DNA from: Pseudoalteromonas sp.
GTDB taxonomy: Bacteria > Pseudomonadota > Gammaproteobacteria > Enterobacterales > Alteromonadaceae
Direction of reading: 5' to 3'
Assembly (NCBI RefSeq): GCF_018402495.1
Contig: NZ_JAGYIU010000001.1
Span: 558,001-622,000, forward strand
DNA: 64,000 nucleotides
Numbering within the stretch: the stretch's first letter is position 1; each line of letters opens with the position of its first letter. The notes below the pieces were generated by a model. It was not told the DNA's origin and made no database searches. It saw nothing but the letters and a program-made list of their open reading frames with translations. Below, piece after piece: positions 49,732-58,195 of this stretch. The translations under genes and the position numbers were made by a program.

Positions 49732-49984
49732 GTTGTGGGTAAATGGGAAAAGGTGAAGGAAAGTCTAAAGAAAACATTTCAAATATTGTTGTTAGTCAAC
49801 TAGTTGATGCAAACTATGGAGTGTCATGATTTATTTAAAGACTATTTGGTTGAAGACCAATATAGGCAAATATTAACCTCATATATCAGAACTTAAATCT
49901 TATTACGGCTTAATTTAAGCCGCTATTTTGCATATTAAGCACAGCGTGATAAGTCGGGTTGTCCCAAGTAAATTCATCATTTTT
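49732..49984. other. Non-coding stretch downstream of serS
   Basis: No gene, promoter or repeat is evident in these 253 bp. Together with the REP element that follows, it makes up the 422-bp gap between serS and the sugar dehydrogenase. Confidence 0.4.
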
Positions 49985-50060
49985 GTCGGATGGCGTGGCT
50001 TCGCCACTTATCCGACCTACGTTAAAAGGTAGGTTGGTTAAGCCGAAGGCGCCACCCAAC
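49985..50060. repeat. Solitary REP element related to the RAYT arrays
   Basis: GTCGGAT...ATCCGAC (49985-50016) encloses the same GTGGCTTCGCCAC hairpin found in the 15-16.5 kb cores. It is followed by CCTAC/GTAGG (50016-50033) and GTTGG...CCAAC (50033-50060) enclosing AGCCGAAGGCGCC, equal to one 31-bp-type unit. It lies 34 kb from the RAYT, at the 3' side of the sugar dehydrogenase gene, where it may also protect or end the transcript. Confidence 0.88.
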
Positions 50061-50079
50061 AGAGTTTTAACTCTCTTTA

Positions 50080-51231
50080 TTAATTAATCGCTTTAAACAA
50101 CATCAGCTTAGCCTCTTTTCCATCCGTTAATATCGCTACATTACCTTCAGCAGTGACAAACACATCTCTGAGCCTGCCTGTGGCTTCTGGGAAAATATGC
50201 GATTGGGTGTATTCACCATTTGCTAAATTAACGCTGTAGAGCTTTTTATCGACCAGTGTAGTGATAAGGACATGGCGTTGCAGTGAAGGGAAGGCTGTAT
50301 GGTTAGAACCATAATACGCCATGCCTGATGGAGCGATGGAGGGCGTCCAATCTACGGTTGGTTTAGCCATTCCGGGGTAGTCTCTAAAGGGCGAAATACG
50401 TGCTTGTGAATAATCGTCACCGTTGGTTATTACTGGCCAGCCATAATTGGTGCCAGCTGTTAAATAGTTAAGCTCATCACCGCCTGCGGGGCCGTGTTCG
50501 TGGCTAATAATTTGCTGTGTATCGTAATCATAAACCAAGCCTTGCAAGTTACGGTGCCCGAGTGAATAAATGGCATGCGCGTTAGCGTTTTTATGACTAA
50601 GAAACGGGTTATCACTTGGTATTGTGCCGTTTAAGTTTATGCGTAATGTTTTGCCAAGTTGACTGGTAATAACCTGTGCTTGCTCGCGGTAGTCAAAACC
50701 ATCACCACTTGAAAATAATAAGGTATTATCAGGCAGCACAAGCGCGCGGCCAGAATAATGCTGCGGTGTGCCTTTATCGGTGGCGACTTTATAAATAATT
50801 TTTGGCGTTGAAAATTGCGCACCATCAAACGTGGCTTTGGCTATTACTAGCCTGTTTGCATCAAGCTCACCTTGGGCGTAAGTGAATATTATTTCTTTTG
50901 ACTCACTGTAATTTGGCGAAAGCACTACATCAAGGAAACCACCTTGCCCTGCAACGTATAAGCCCTCGAAGTTTATTTTAACTCGGGTTTGTTGGTTGTT
51001 TTTAATGATAACAACATGGCCATCACGCTCGGTGATTAACCAGGTATTGTTTGGGAGTTTAACCATACTCCACGGTGAATTGAGCCCTGTTGCTAAAGTA
51101 CTAGCTGTGTATTGCTGTGTTGGTAGCTCGGCACTAGCGTGACAAGAAAACGCTAAAAGTGACAGTAGCGTAATACAACGTAGAGATTGTTTACCCTGCA
51201 AGCCTTTGCTAGTGTAAGGAAAAAGTTTCAT
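50080..51231 (-). CDS. PQQ-dependent aldose sugar dehydrogenase (YliI-like)
   Basis: A 383-residue exported beta-propeller quinoprotein oxidising aldoses with PQQ. The signal peptide runs to about CHASA. Motifs are LATGLNSPWSMVKLPN, GGFLDVVLSPNYSESKEIIF, LFSSGDGFDYR, and GHRNLQGLVYD with EHGPAGGDELNYLTAG near residue 235, the last being the Ca/PQQ-site region of glucose/sorbosone dehydrogenases. The ATG at 51231 gives a normal signal peptide. A longer frame to 51279 would overlap the divergent gene and has no support. Only 17 bp separate the two divergent starts. Confidence 0.88.
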   Translation of the reverse strand: MKLFPYTSKGLQGKQSLRCITLLSLLAFSCHASAELPTQQYTASTLATGLNSPWSMVKLPNNTWLITERDGHVVIIKNNQQTRVKINFEGLYVAGQGGFLDVVLSPNYSESKEIIFTYAQGELDANRLVIAKATFDGAQFSTPKIIYKVATDKGTPQHYSGRALVLPDNTLLFSSGDGFDYREQAQVITSQLGKTLRINLNGTIPSDNPFLSHKNANAHAIYSLGHRNLQGLVYDYDTQQIISHEHGPAGGDELNYLTAGTNYGWPVITNGDDYSQARISPFRDYPGMAKPTVDWTPSIAPSGMAYYGSNHTAFPSLQRHVLITTLVDKKLYSVNLANGEYTQSHIFPEATGRLRDVFVTAEGNVAILTDGKEAKLMLFKAIN

Positions 51232-51248
51232 TTTAAGTTGAGATAACC

Positions 51249-51710
51249 ATGCAGTTTTTAACACGTATACTCCCGTCATTTTTAGTTTCTTGGTTACTTA
51301 CATTCACTCTTGCTAGCTTGTTTCATAGTCAATACGTTGTCAATCAATTAGTTAATGTAGGTGTTGTAGTGGGCTTTAATGATCGTGTTAACGTAACCCT
51401 TGAAGATTGGCTTGGCTTGCTACCGACCTATGGCGCTATTATTGCTGTAGCACTTGCCATCGCGTTTTTGGTTACTTGGTTTATTGCTAAAAAAATGAAC
51501 AAGCAAGGTACACAACTATTTGTTATTGCTGGTATTGTAGCATTTGCTACCGCGTTAATTGCGATTGAGTCAATTATGAATATTACTATTATTGCAGGTG
51601 CAAGAGGTTGGGGTTTTTATGCGCAATTATGTGCAGGTGCAGTAGGGGGTTATGTATTTGCAAAACTTATTAAGGAAAATAAGCACAAGGCAGCGCATCA
51701 CGGCTTTTAA
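51249..51710 (+). CDS. Small four-helix membrane protein, unknown function
   Basis: The 153-residue protein has about four hydrophobic segments: FLVSWLLTFTLASLF near 11, LPTYGAIIAVALAIAFLVTW near 57, LFVIAGIVAFATALIAIESI near 90, and YAQLCAGAVGGYVFAKLI near 125. It ends in a Lys/His-rich tail. I do not recognise the family. Its start nearly touches the start of the divergent sugar dehydrogenase, so their promoters must overlap the opposite gene. Confidence 0.7.
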   Translation: MQFLTRILPSFLVSWLLTFTLASLFHSQYVVNQLVNVGVVVGFNDRVNVTLEDWLGLLPTYGAIIAVALAIAFLVTWFIAKKMNKQGTQLFVIAGIVAFATALIAIESIMNITIIAGARGWGFYAQLCAGAVGGYVFAKLIKENKHKAAHHGF

Positions 51711-51732
51711 GTCAGTATTGGTCTGCAATGTA

Positions 51733-51760
51733 AAAAGCCGCTATTAATATAGCGGCTTTT
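51733..51760. terminator. Bidirectional terminator
   Basis: GCCGCTAT (51737-51744) pairs with ATAGCGGC (51749-51756) around TAAT, flanked by A4 and T4. It serves the membrane protein gene and the convergent Nramp gene. Confidence 0.88.
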
Positions 51761-51784
51761 GTGTGTATAAATTGCGTCGTGATA

Positions 51785-52984
51785 TCAAAAAATCAAACTA
51801 AACAGCTTGTAACCACTTAAGCCAAAAATAAGCACTAACACTGGTAAGATAAGTAAGTTTATCAATACTGAGTTAGTGTATTTACCCATTACAGAGCTTT
51901 GGTTAACTAGCCAAACAAGGTAGGCAGTTACAATTGGTAATAATAAGCCATTGGCGGCCTGTGCAAAAATTATCACGGCAACAGGGTCTAACCCCAGAGA
52001 TGCCACCGCTGCACCAAATAATAAAATAACAATCGCAACGCTTTTAAAGCGGGTGTTATCCATTTTATTTGGCCAACCTAACATGCCACATACTGCATAT
52101 GCACCGGCAAGGGGAGCTGTTATTGCGCTGGTTAAACCTGCTGCAAATAAGCCAATAGCAAAAAAGTAATGGGCGGCATCGCCAAGTAATGGCTCAAGTT
52201 GTACCGCCATGTTGGCAGCGCTAATTTGCCCTGCATCTGTGCCATAAAATGCCACTGACGCGGTTGATAAAATAGCCAGCGTGATCACGCCACCTAAGGC
52301 GATAGATACGCCAGTGTCTACATTAGTTTGCTTGATGACTTTTTGTTTATCACTTTTGCTGTCGTGCCTTGCAGCTAAAACACCTGAGTGTAAAAATAAG
52401 TTATACGGCACTATGGTGGTGCCCACTAATGCCAATACGGTGGTAATTGAACCCTCAGGCATACTAGGAATAAAGCCTGCTAACACATCACTCAGCGAGG
52501 GAGCAGCCATTACCAGCGTAGATATAAACACTAGGCTCATTAAAATAACCAGTAAAATGAGTGCGTTTTCAACCACTTTGTGTTTTCCGCTATACAGCAA
52601 TGCCGCACTTAAAAAAGCAATGAGTGGCGTCCAAAGCTGGGCATTTACCTGAGGAAATATTTCAATTAATCCCATGCTGGCACCACTTAAGTTACCTGCC
52701 TCATAGGCTGCACTGCCTACTCCAATAGCGCTTATTACTAAAAATATAGCAAGGGTTTTAAATAGGGGCGTTTCAATGTGAGCTCTTAGCGCTTGCGCTA
52801 AATCTTGCCCGGTGGCTACGCCTAGGCGTGCCGCCATAGATTGTAATAATATAGTGGCTAAAACTGAAAACAGTAATGTCCATATGAGTGCAAAACCAAA
52901 GTTTGCACCTGCCACGCTGGCGGTAGTAATAGTCCCTGGTCCAATGAAGGCAGCGGTGACAAGTAGTCCTGGTCCTAATCGCAT
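51785..52984 (-). CDS. Nramp-family transporter with altered metal site
   Basis: A 399-residue membrane protein with about eleven hydrophobic segments of the Nramp (SLC11) fold. The first segment reads FIGPGTITTASVAGANFGF where classical Nramp proteins have DPGN, so the coordinating Asp and Asn are Gly and Thr. The sixth segment reads TTIVPYNLFLHSGVL where MPHN is usual, so the metal-binding Met is Val. It therefore belongs to a divergent branch, and Mn or Fe transport cannot be assumed. A palindrome ATGAT-A-ATCAT lies about 140 bp upstream. Confidence 0.85.
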   Translation of the reverse strand: MRLGPGLLVTAAFIGPGTITTASVAGANFGFALIWTLLFSVLATILLQSMAARLGVATGQDLAQALRAHIETPLFKTLAIFLVISAIGVGSAAYEAGNLSGASMGLIEIFPQVNAQLWTPLIAFLSAALLYSGKHKVVENALILLVILMSLVFISTLVMAAPSLSDVLAGFIPSMPEGSITTVLALVGTTIVPYNLFLHSGVLAARHDSKSDKQKVIKQTNVDTGVSIALGGVITLAILSTASVAFYGTDAGQISAANMAVQLEPLLGDAAHYFFAIGLFAAGLTSAITAPLAGAYAVCGMLGWPNKMDNTRFKSVAIVILLFGAAVASLGLDPVAVIIFAQAANGLLLPIVTAYLVWLVNQSSVMGKYTNSVLINLLILPVLVLIFGLSGYKLFSLIF

Positions 52985-53589
52985 AGTTGACCTTAATAGT
53001 ACTTTTGCATATTGCTATTTAAAGTTACATCTAACGTTTTATAACGCGATGCCTGTATTATTGCTGCCACTTATATTAAGTGCCTTGCAGCGATAGCCGC
53101 CCCTTGGCAAACCTTTTTTTGATGATAATCATATGTTAAAAAAGGTCGCGTAGCATACCAACTTATATATAAATTTAAAGGGGGTGTAGTGCGTTTGCGT
53201 AAAAAACACTCAAATGTTTATCGGTAAGCTTACTTAATGAACGAATAACTGCCTATCTGAACTTTTGGTCAACATTGCATCTAAAAATAATTCTTTTGAG
53301 GGCTTTGTTATCTCTTTTGTGATGCTAAGGGAGCTCTAAATTGCAATGTCGTTTATTTTAGCCAAAACAGAGTAAACAAATGGTGCTTATTTCTAATCCT
53401 GAAATTTGCAAAATGCATATGTTGAGTTGCATTTTGCAAATCAATTAAATAAATAAAAGTAAAAAAATAAAGTAAAAATCATAAGTAACTAATATTTATA
53501 GTTTTTATTTTGTTGTGTGTGTTGGCACTCATTATGCTACTTAACAGTGAACCAAAAGCAATATTAATAAAGCGACACTGAGGTGGAAT
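52985..53589. other. Long A+T-rich intergenic region before the pilus operon
   Basis: No gene is seen in 605 bp between divergent Nramp and pilus genes. A Fur-box-like core (GATGATAATCAT, 53121-53132) sits inside an ACCTTTTTT...AAAAAAGGT inverted repeat near 53111-53145. A perfect 14-bp inverted repeat lies at 53404-53441, and the last 120 bp are very A+T-rich, as expected for a silenced fimbrial promoter. Confidence 0.5.
53404..53441. promoter_or_regulatory. Perfect 14-bp inverted repeat upstream of pilus operon
   Basis: ATTTGCAAAATGCA (53404-53417) and TGCATTTTGCAAAT (53428-53441) are exact inverted copies with a 10-bp spacer, about one helical turn. It lies 149 bp before the first pilin ATG. 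No T-run follows, so an operator is more likely than a terminator. Confidence 0.5.
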
Positions 53590-54126
53590 ATGAAAAAATC
53601 AAATTTAGTAATCACTATGTTAGCAGCTTCATCAATCACTATTAGCTCGTCATTTGCGAGTGAAATACGTGGTGATGTTGATGTATCTTTAACTATCGGA
53701 CAGGGTTGTGCTATCAACGGTACCACTGATGCCGGTGCAGGAATCAATAAATTTGCATCAGTTGACTTTGGAGAGCAAAGCAATTTGGATTTATTTATTG
53801 ATGCAGAATCAACTGGCTCAGCAGGTGCAGGTAGTATCGAACTAACTTGTAACTCTAGCCTTGCTTACAATGTTTCACTTGACGATGGCTCGAATCCGCA
53901 GTCAGGTCAACGTCGTGTATCGAGAGGTGGATTAGATTTTGTGAGTTATGAACTTTATCAAGATGCTGCTCGCTCGGTACGTTGGGGTGAAGGTCCAGAA
54001 TCTTTTGCACTAACAGGTACAGGCGCGGCACAACCACTGACTATTTATGGGCGTGTATTGGCAGGACAAACTACACCTGCTGCAGGTGATTACTTAGATA
54101 CAGTGCGTATGACTATTTCATGGTAG
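53590..54126 (+). CDS. Csu-type major pilin-like subunit (SCPU domain)
   Basis: A 178-residue secreted protein with a signal peptide ending near SSFASE and a spore-coat-protein-U/CsuA-B domain. Signs are SLTIGQGCAINGT near 34, GAGSIELTCNSSLAYNVSLD near 78 (the two cysteines form the conserved disulphide), SYELYQDAARSVRWG, and PAAGDYLDTVRMTISW at the C-terminus. It is first in the operon and preceded by GAGGTGG. Subunits of this kind are polymerised by donor-strand exchange into archaic chaperone-usher pili. Confidence 0.88.
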   Translation: MKKSNLVITMLAASSITISSSFASEIRGDVDVSLTIGQGCAINGTTDAGAGINKFASVDFGEQSNLDLFIDAESTGSAGAGSIELTCNSSLAYNVSLDDGSNPQSGQRRVSRGGLDFVSYELYQDAARSVRWGEGPESFALTGTGAAQPLTIYGRVLAGQTTPAAGDYLDTVRMTISW

Positions 54127-54192
54127 TTCACTGGGGCGTCATTTAATCATTGAGAATGACGCCATAATTTCATCATTACGGGGATATGAGGT

Positions 54193-54702
54193 ATGAAAAC
54201 TAACTCATTACTCGCGCTACTCGCTATCACTCCTTTTATTTTGTTTGCTGCTCAATCTGAAGATACCAGTGAGATAAGTATCCAAATAGAACAAGGTTGC
54301 ATTTTAGATAATGGCAGTGGTGCATCCTCATTTGGTGTAATAAGTTTTGGTGAATACAGTAGCTTAACTTATGGCGCTCAAACCACATCGAACCAAGGTA
54401 GTGGTTCTATAGGCTTTCGTTGTTCACCGAATTTAAGTTATCGAATCGAGCTGGGTAATGGATTAAATGCAACAGATAGCAGCGGCCGAAAATTATTAAA
54501 TAGCTCTACCGGAGAATTAGTCCCATATCAGCTTTATCAGGATGTTGGACGGTCTCAGGTTTGGGATGATGCAAATGCGGTTAGCGGAACTGCTAGTGGT
54601 TTGTTTGAGTGGTTGCCTATTTTTGTATCAATTGCGCCTCAGCCAGTTACACCTTCAGCCGGGGTTTACAATGACAATATTGAAGTTGTACTTATCTTCT
54701 AA
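54193..54702 (+). CDS. Csu-type minor pilin-like subunit (SCPU domain)
   Basis: The 169-residue precursor has a signal peptide (ending near LFAAQS) and the same domain plan as the preceding subunit: ISIQIEQGCILDNGSG, GSGSIGFRCSPNLSYRIELG, PYQLYQDVGRSQVWDD and a C-terminal AGVYNDNIEVVLIF. It is 66 bp after the first subunit and 11 bp before the chaperone. It is likely a paralogous shaft or adaptor subunit. Confidence 0.87.
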   Translation: MKTNSLLALLAITPFILFAAQSEDTSEISIQIEQGCILDNGSGASSFGVISFGEYSSLTYGAQTTSNQGSGSIGFRCSPNLSYRIELGNGLNATDSSGRKLLNSSTGELVPYQLYQDVGRSQVWDDANAVSGTASGLFEWLPIFVSIAPQPVTPSAGVYNDNIEVVLIF

Positions 54703-54713
54703 GGAGACACACA

Positions 54714-55454
54714 ATGAAGAACATTAGCCTAATTGTTTTATTTGGGATGCTTGCGTTCTTTAGTATCTGCAGACTTAGCGCAGCTGAATTATTAATTTCA
54801 CCAGTTAATATTGATATCCCGTCAGGTGAAAAAGCGGCAATATTGAAACTACAAAACAACAGCAACTCTCCAATGAAAATTCAAATACGTATACGTAACT
54901 GGGATTCAAGCGATACAACACAATCAAAACCTAAGGTTATTGCCAGTCCAGCGTTTTTAAATATCTTTCCTGGAAAGCAACAAGTTGTTCGTATTGTTAA
55001 TACTGGTCTTGCAAGTAATATCGACCAGGAACGCTTATATCGTGTGTTCTTAGACGAGATTCCTAGTAATGACAAAAAATCAGAACAAGGCCTGTTATTG
55101 CAAGTACGTTACGCTTTGCCGCTTTTTATCGGGGGGCCTGATCTTTCGGTTGCTCGTACTAACAACTTTAGTCAACTAAAAAGTATATGGAACCGGGCAA
55201 TTAGTTATTCACACAACAAAGCAATTAATCAAATTGGATTTAACAATCAAGCTAACGGCCATGCCAGGATTTCAAAATTACGCTTTAGTGACAGCACGGG
55301 TAAAGAAACCGTTATTTTTGGCGGATTATTAGGCTATGTGCGAGCAAACAGTCAAGAGTTTTTTAATATCCCACCAGTTGCATTGACTACATCATCGACA
55401 TTGTATGCAGAAATTAATGGTGTTGATGTGGAGATTGAATCAGATAAGAGGTAG
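54714..55454 (+). CDS. Periplasmic pilus chaperone (CsuC-like)
   Basis: A 246-residue secreted protein with two immunoglobulin-like domains. The first has LLISPVNIDIPSGEKAAILK near residue 24 and KQQVVRIVNTG (chaperone signature region) near 92, followed by RLYRVFLDEIPSND. The second covers about 145-246. It would hold subunits in the periplasm by donating a strand. It lies between the small subunits and the usher, the normal Csu order. Confidence 0.9.
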   Translation: MKNISLIVLFGMLAFFSICRLSAAELLISPVNIDIPSGEKAAILKLQNNSNSPMKIQIRIRNWDSSDTTQSKPKVIASPAFLNIFPGKQQVVRIVNTGLASNIDQERLYRVFLDEIPSNDKKSEQGLLLQVRYALPLFIGGPDLSVARTNNFSQLKSIWNRAISYSHNKAINQIGFNNQANGHARISKLRFSDSTGKETVIFGGLLGYVRANSQEFFNIPPVALTTSSTLYAEINGVDVEIESDKR

Positions 55455-55456
55455 CT

Positions 55457-58195
55457 ATGAATACACCAATGAAAGTAATATTTGTTGCCGCTGCTTGCTG
55501 CTCTTCAACCTTATCTGCTGAGACACTATTTTTAGATGTGTACTTAAATAGCGTATTAGTTAATGAACTTGTAGAGTTTGATCATACTAATGATCATTTT
55601 TGGAGTACTGATAAAGTACTTGATAATTCACCATTAAGTGACTACGCAAGTGGGCTAACTGGTAAGGTTGATTATTGTGGTTTGCAACGAATTAGTTGCA
55701 AATATAGTTATGAGACACAGCGATTATATTTAACAGCAGACTCAGATATGTTCCCAACTCAAATCATTTCTAATAAAAGAGAAAGTATGCTTCCTATAAC
55801 TAAGTCTCGAGGAGCTTTGTTAAATTACGACATTTACTATCGCGATTATGAATCAGGTACAGCTACAACTGATATCTTACAACAATGGAGAGCATTTTCT
55901 GAAGTAGGTATTTTTGAAACAACCGCAAACTTGCGCAAAGAGTGGAATAGCAAAAATAACAATGCAGTCTCTGAAGGGGTAACTCGTTATGACAGCTTTT
56001 GGCAATACAATGACGAAAAAAAGATGCGTTACTGGCGTGTTGGCGACATGATTTCAGGCGGAAGCTCTTGGGCGAGGCAAGTTAGAATGGGAGGAATAAA
56101 ACTATCTCGTCGGTTTGAGTTAAACCCAAAATTTGTCAGTTACCCATATCCTGAATTCATTGGTAGTGCGGTTTTACCTTCTGATGTGGAGGTATTTATT
56201 AATAATTACAAAATGTTTAACGGTAACGTTGAACCTGGCAAGTTTGTCATAGATAGCGAACCTAAGATAAATGGTTTTGCCAGCGCAAGCATAATAACAA
56301 CTGATATAAACGGTCAAGCAGTCACTCGCGACTTACAGTTTTATGTTGCTCCTGAATTATTAAGAGAAGGGGTTTATGATTACGACCTTAACCTAGGTGT
56401 GTTGAGGCAAAACTTCGGTATAAGATCTTTTGACTATGATTCAAATCTAACAGGCATAGCCGATGTCCGTTATGGCCTAACGAATAGTATTACTCTTTCA
56501 AGTCACCTAGAACTCAATGAAGGTATTTACAATTTAGGGATCGGGACTGATTTTACTTTTGCCAATGTTGGAGTTTTTTCGTTTGCTTTATCCCATGGTA
56601 AAGATAGCGCTAATAGTGGTTGGCTAGGTTCTGCAGGATATCGTTTTCAGGCAGACAACTGGGGGTTTTCGGCACAAGTAAAGCAGCAACAATCAGGTTA
56701 TCGTGATATTGGTACTACTCAGTTTGTGTTACCAATAAAGCGAGAGGCTCAAGCTAATGCTGCATACTCATTTGGTAATGGAGTTTCATTAGGAATTGGT
56801 TATTTTGACATTGAAAAGTTCGATAATGACAATCGACAACTTGTATCGGGTTTTTATAATCAATCGTTGGGGAGCTCATCGTTATCAGCTAGTGCTAATT
56901 TTGATCTGAATACTAAGGATGTTAGTTTAGGTCTAAATTTATCGATCCCCTTTGGTCAACGCTCAAGAGCGAGTATTAGCCATGTACACAATAATCGAAG
57001 TGAAAACCGTACTGTTGCATCGGCTTCTATTTCACGTATTGGTAACCGTGGCTTTAAGGGATCGATGAGTAATGTAGTAGGTTCTAGTGAGTTGTCAGCA
57101 AATGGTAGTTGGAGAACAGATAAAATAGAGCTAAGTTCGGGTTATTACAATCGCGGTGGTTCGAGTGGTTATTGGGGACAGCTTTCTGGATCTTTAGTGC
57201 TTTCTAAAAATAGTGTGCTTATGGGGAATCGCATTGCTGATACATTTGCTGTTGTCTCGACAGGTGGAATTGCAGATGTCCCCGTATTAGTAGAGAATCA
57301 GGTTGTGGGAGAATCGGATGAAAATGGTGTTTTATTAGTTACAGGGCTAGCATCATACAACCCCGTTAATATTAGTATTAGTACTAAAACCTTACCAATA
57401 GATACCAATGTGATAAACGATAGAGTGCAAATCATGGCAGCTGAAAATCATGGCGTAGATGTCGATTTTGAACTTTACCAAACTAAAGCTGCCATTATTA
57501 TTCTCAATGATAAGAGTGGGCAGCCGATTCCCGTTGGTACAGTCGCTAGTTTAAATGGGGAGCAGGGTGATAATTTTGTTGGCTGGGATGGTGAGCTATA
57601 TCTAGAAAAGTTACAAGACAATAACACCCTAATTTTAAAATGGGATGATAAACAGTGTACTTTAGAGTTCCCTTATGTGAAAGAAAGTGAAGATATACCT
57701 ATTATTGGTCCGCTACTTTGCCAAGAAAGTGCAACAGAAACTGCTTTTAAGCAATCTGAGAGACTGAATGAGAGCGCAACTCCAGAAGCAATAAATATAA
57801 ATAATGAAGGCTGTGAAGCTCACTATGTTGATCTAAAGAATGAAGAGTATATCTGTGAGGTACATTTGATAGAGGCTTTTTTTGAAGATAAATTTTTAAA
57901 AGAAGGGACAATAACACTTATCACACACTTGGATCAAAAAATAAAGGCTTATGCCGACTCAACCGTTACACTGCCTCTCATATCATCTTATATATTTAAA
58001 TACCCAACAACTTTACCTAATCCGCAAAATATAAAGAGCGGCCAAGTCTTACAATTGGACTATTCTGATTACGAACATCATTACTACCCGCTACCAACTA
58101 CTTGCATGGTAAACAAACAATTGAGGCAAAGTTTATATTCAACACATAAATCGGATAGATTAGTATATATTATGACCCGAGGAGAGTCAGTATGA
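55457..58195 (+). CDS. Archaic outer-membrane usher with C-terminal extension
   Basis: The 912-residue usher has a signal peptide (ending near LSAE), an N-terminal domain, the plug region (FIGSAVLPSDVEVFINNYKM near 233), a long beta-barrel, and C-terminal domains ending at PIIGPLLC (Cys about 755), where archaic ushers normally stop. A further 157 residues follow, beginning with a Glu/Asn-rich linker and containing GCEAHYVDLKN, EYICEVHLIEAFF and an aromatic-rich DYEHHYYPLP tract. I do not recognise this part. The start is 2 bp after the chaperone stop; the stop overlaps the next ATG. Confidence 0.88.
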   Translation: MNTPMKVIFVAAACCSSTLSAETLFLDVYLNSVLVNELVEFDHTNDHFWSTDKVLDNSPLSDYASGLTGKVDYCGLQRISCKYSYETQRLYLTADSDMFPTQIISNKRESMLPITKSRGALLNYDIYYRDYESGTATTDILQQWRAFSEVGIFETTANLRKEWNSKNNNAVSEGVTRYDSFWQYNDEKKMRYWRVGDMISGGSSWARQVRMGGIKLSRRFELNPKFVSYPYPEFIGSAVLPSDVEVFINNYKMFNGNVEPGKFVIDSEPKINGFASASIITTDINGQAVTRDLQFYVAPELLREGVYDYDLNLGVLRQNFGIRSFDYDSNLTGIADVRYGLTNSITLSSHLELNEGIYNLGIGTDFTFANVGVFSFALSHGKDSANSGWLGSAGYRFQADNWGFSAQVKQQQSGYRDIGTTQFVLPIKREAQANAAYSFGNGVSLGIGYFDIEKFDNDNRQLVSGFYNQSLGSSSLSASANFDLNTKDVSLGLNLSIPFGQRSRASISHVHNNRSENRTVASASISRIGNRGFKGSMSNVVGSSELSANGSWRTDKIELSSGYYNRGGSSGYWGQLSGSLVLSKNSVLMGNRIADTFAVVSTGGIADVPVLVENQVVGESDENGVLLVTGLASYNPVNISISTKTLPIDTNVINDRVQIMAAENHGVDVDFELYQTKAAIIILNDKSGQPIPVGTVASLNGEQGDNFVGWDGELYLEKLQDNNTLILKWDDKQCTLEFPYVKESEDIPIIGPLLCQESATETAFKQSERLNESATPEAININNEGCEAHYVDLKNEEYICEVHLIEAFFEDKFLKEGTITLITHLDQKIKAYADSTVTLPLISSYIFKYPTTLPNPQNIKSGQVLQLDYSDYEHHYYPLPTTCMVNKQLRQSLYSTHKSDRLVYIMTRGESV

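Noticed and set aside
51232-51279. Upstream start for the sugar dehydrogenase
   Set aside because: It would overlap the divergent gene and put 16 residues before a normal signal peptide, without a ribosome binding site.
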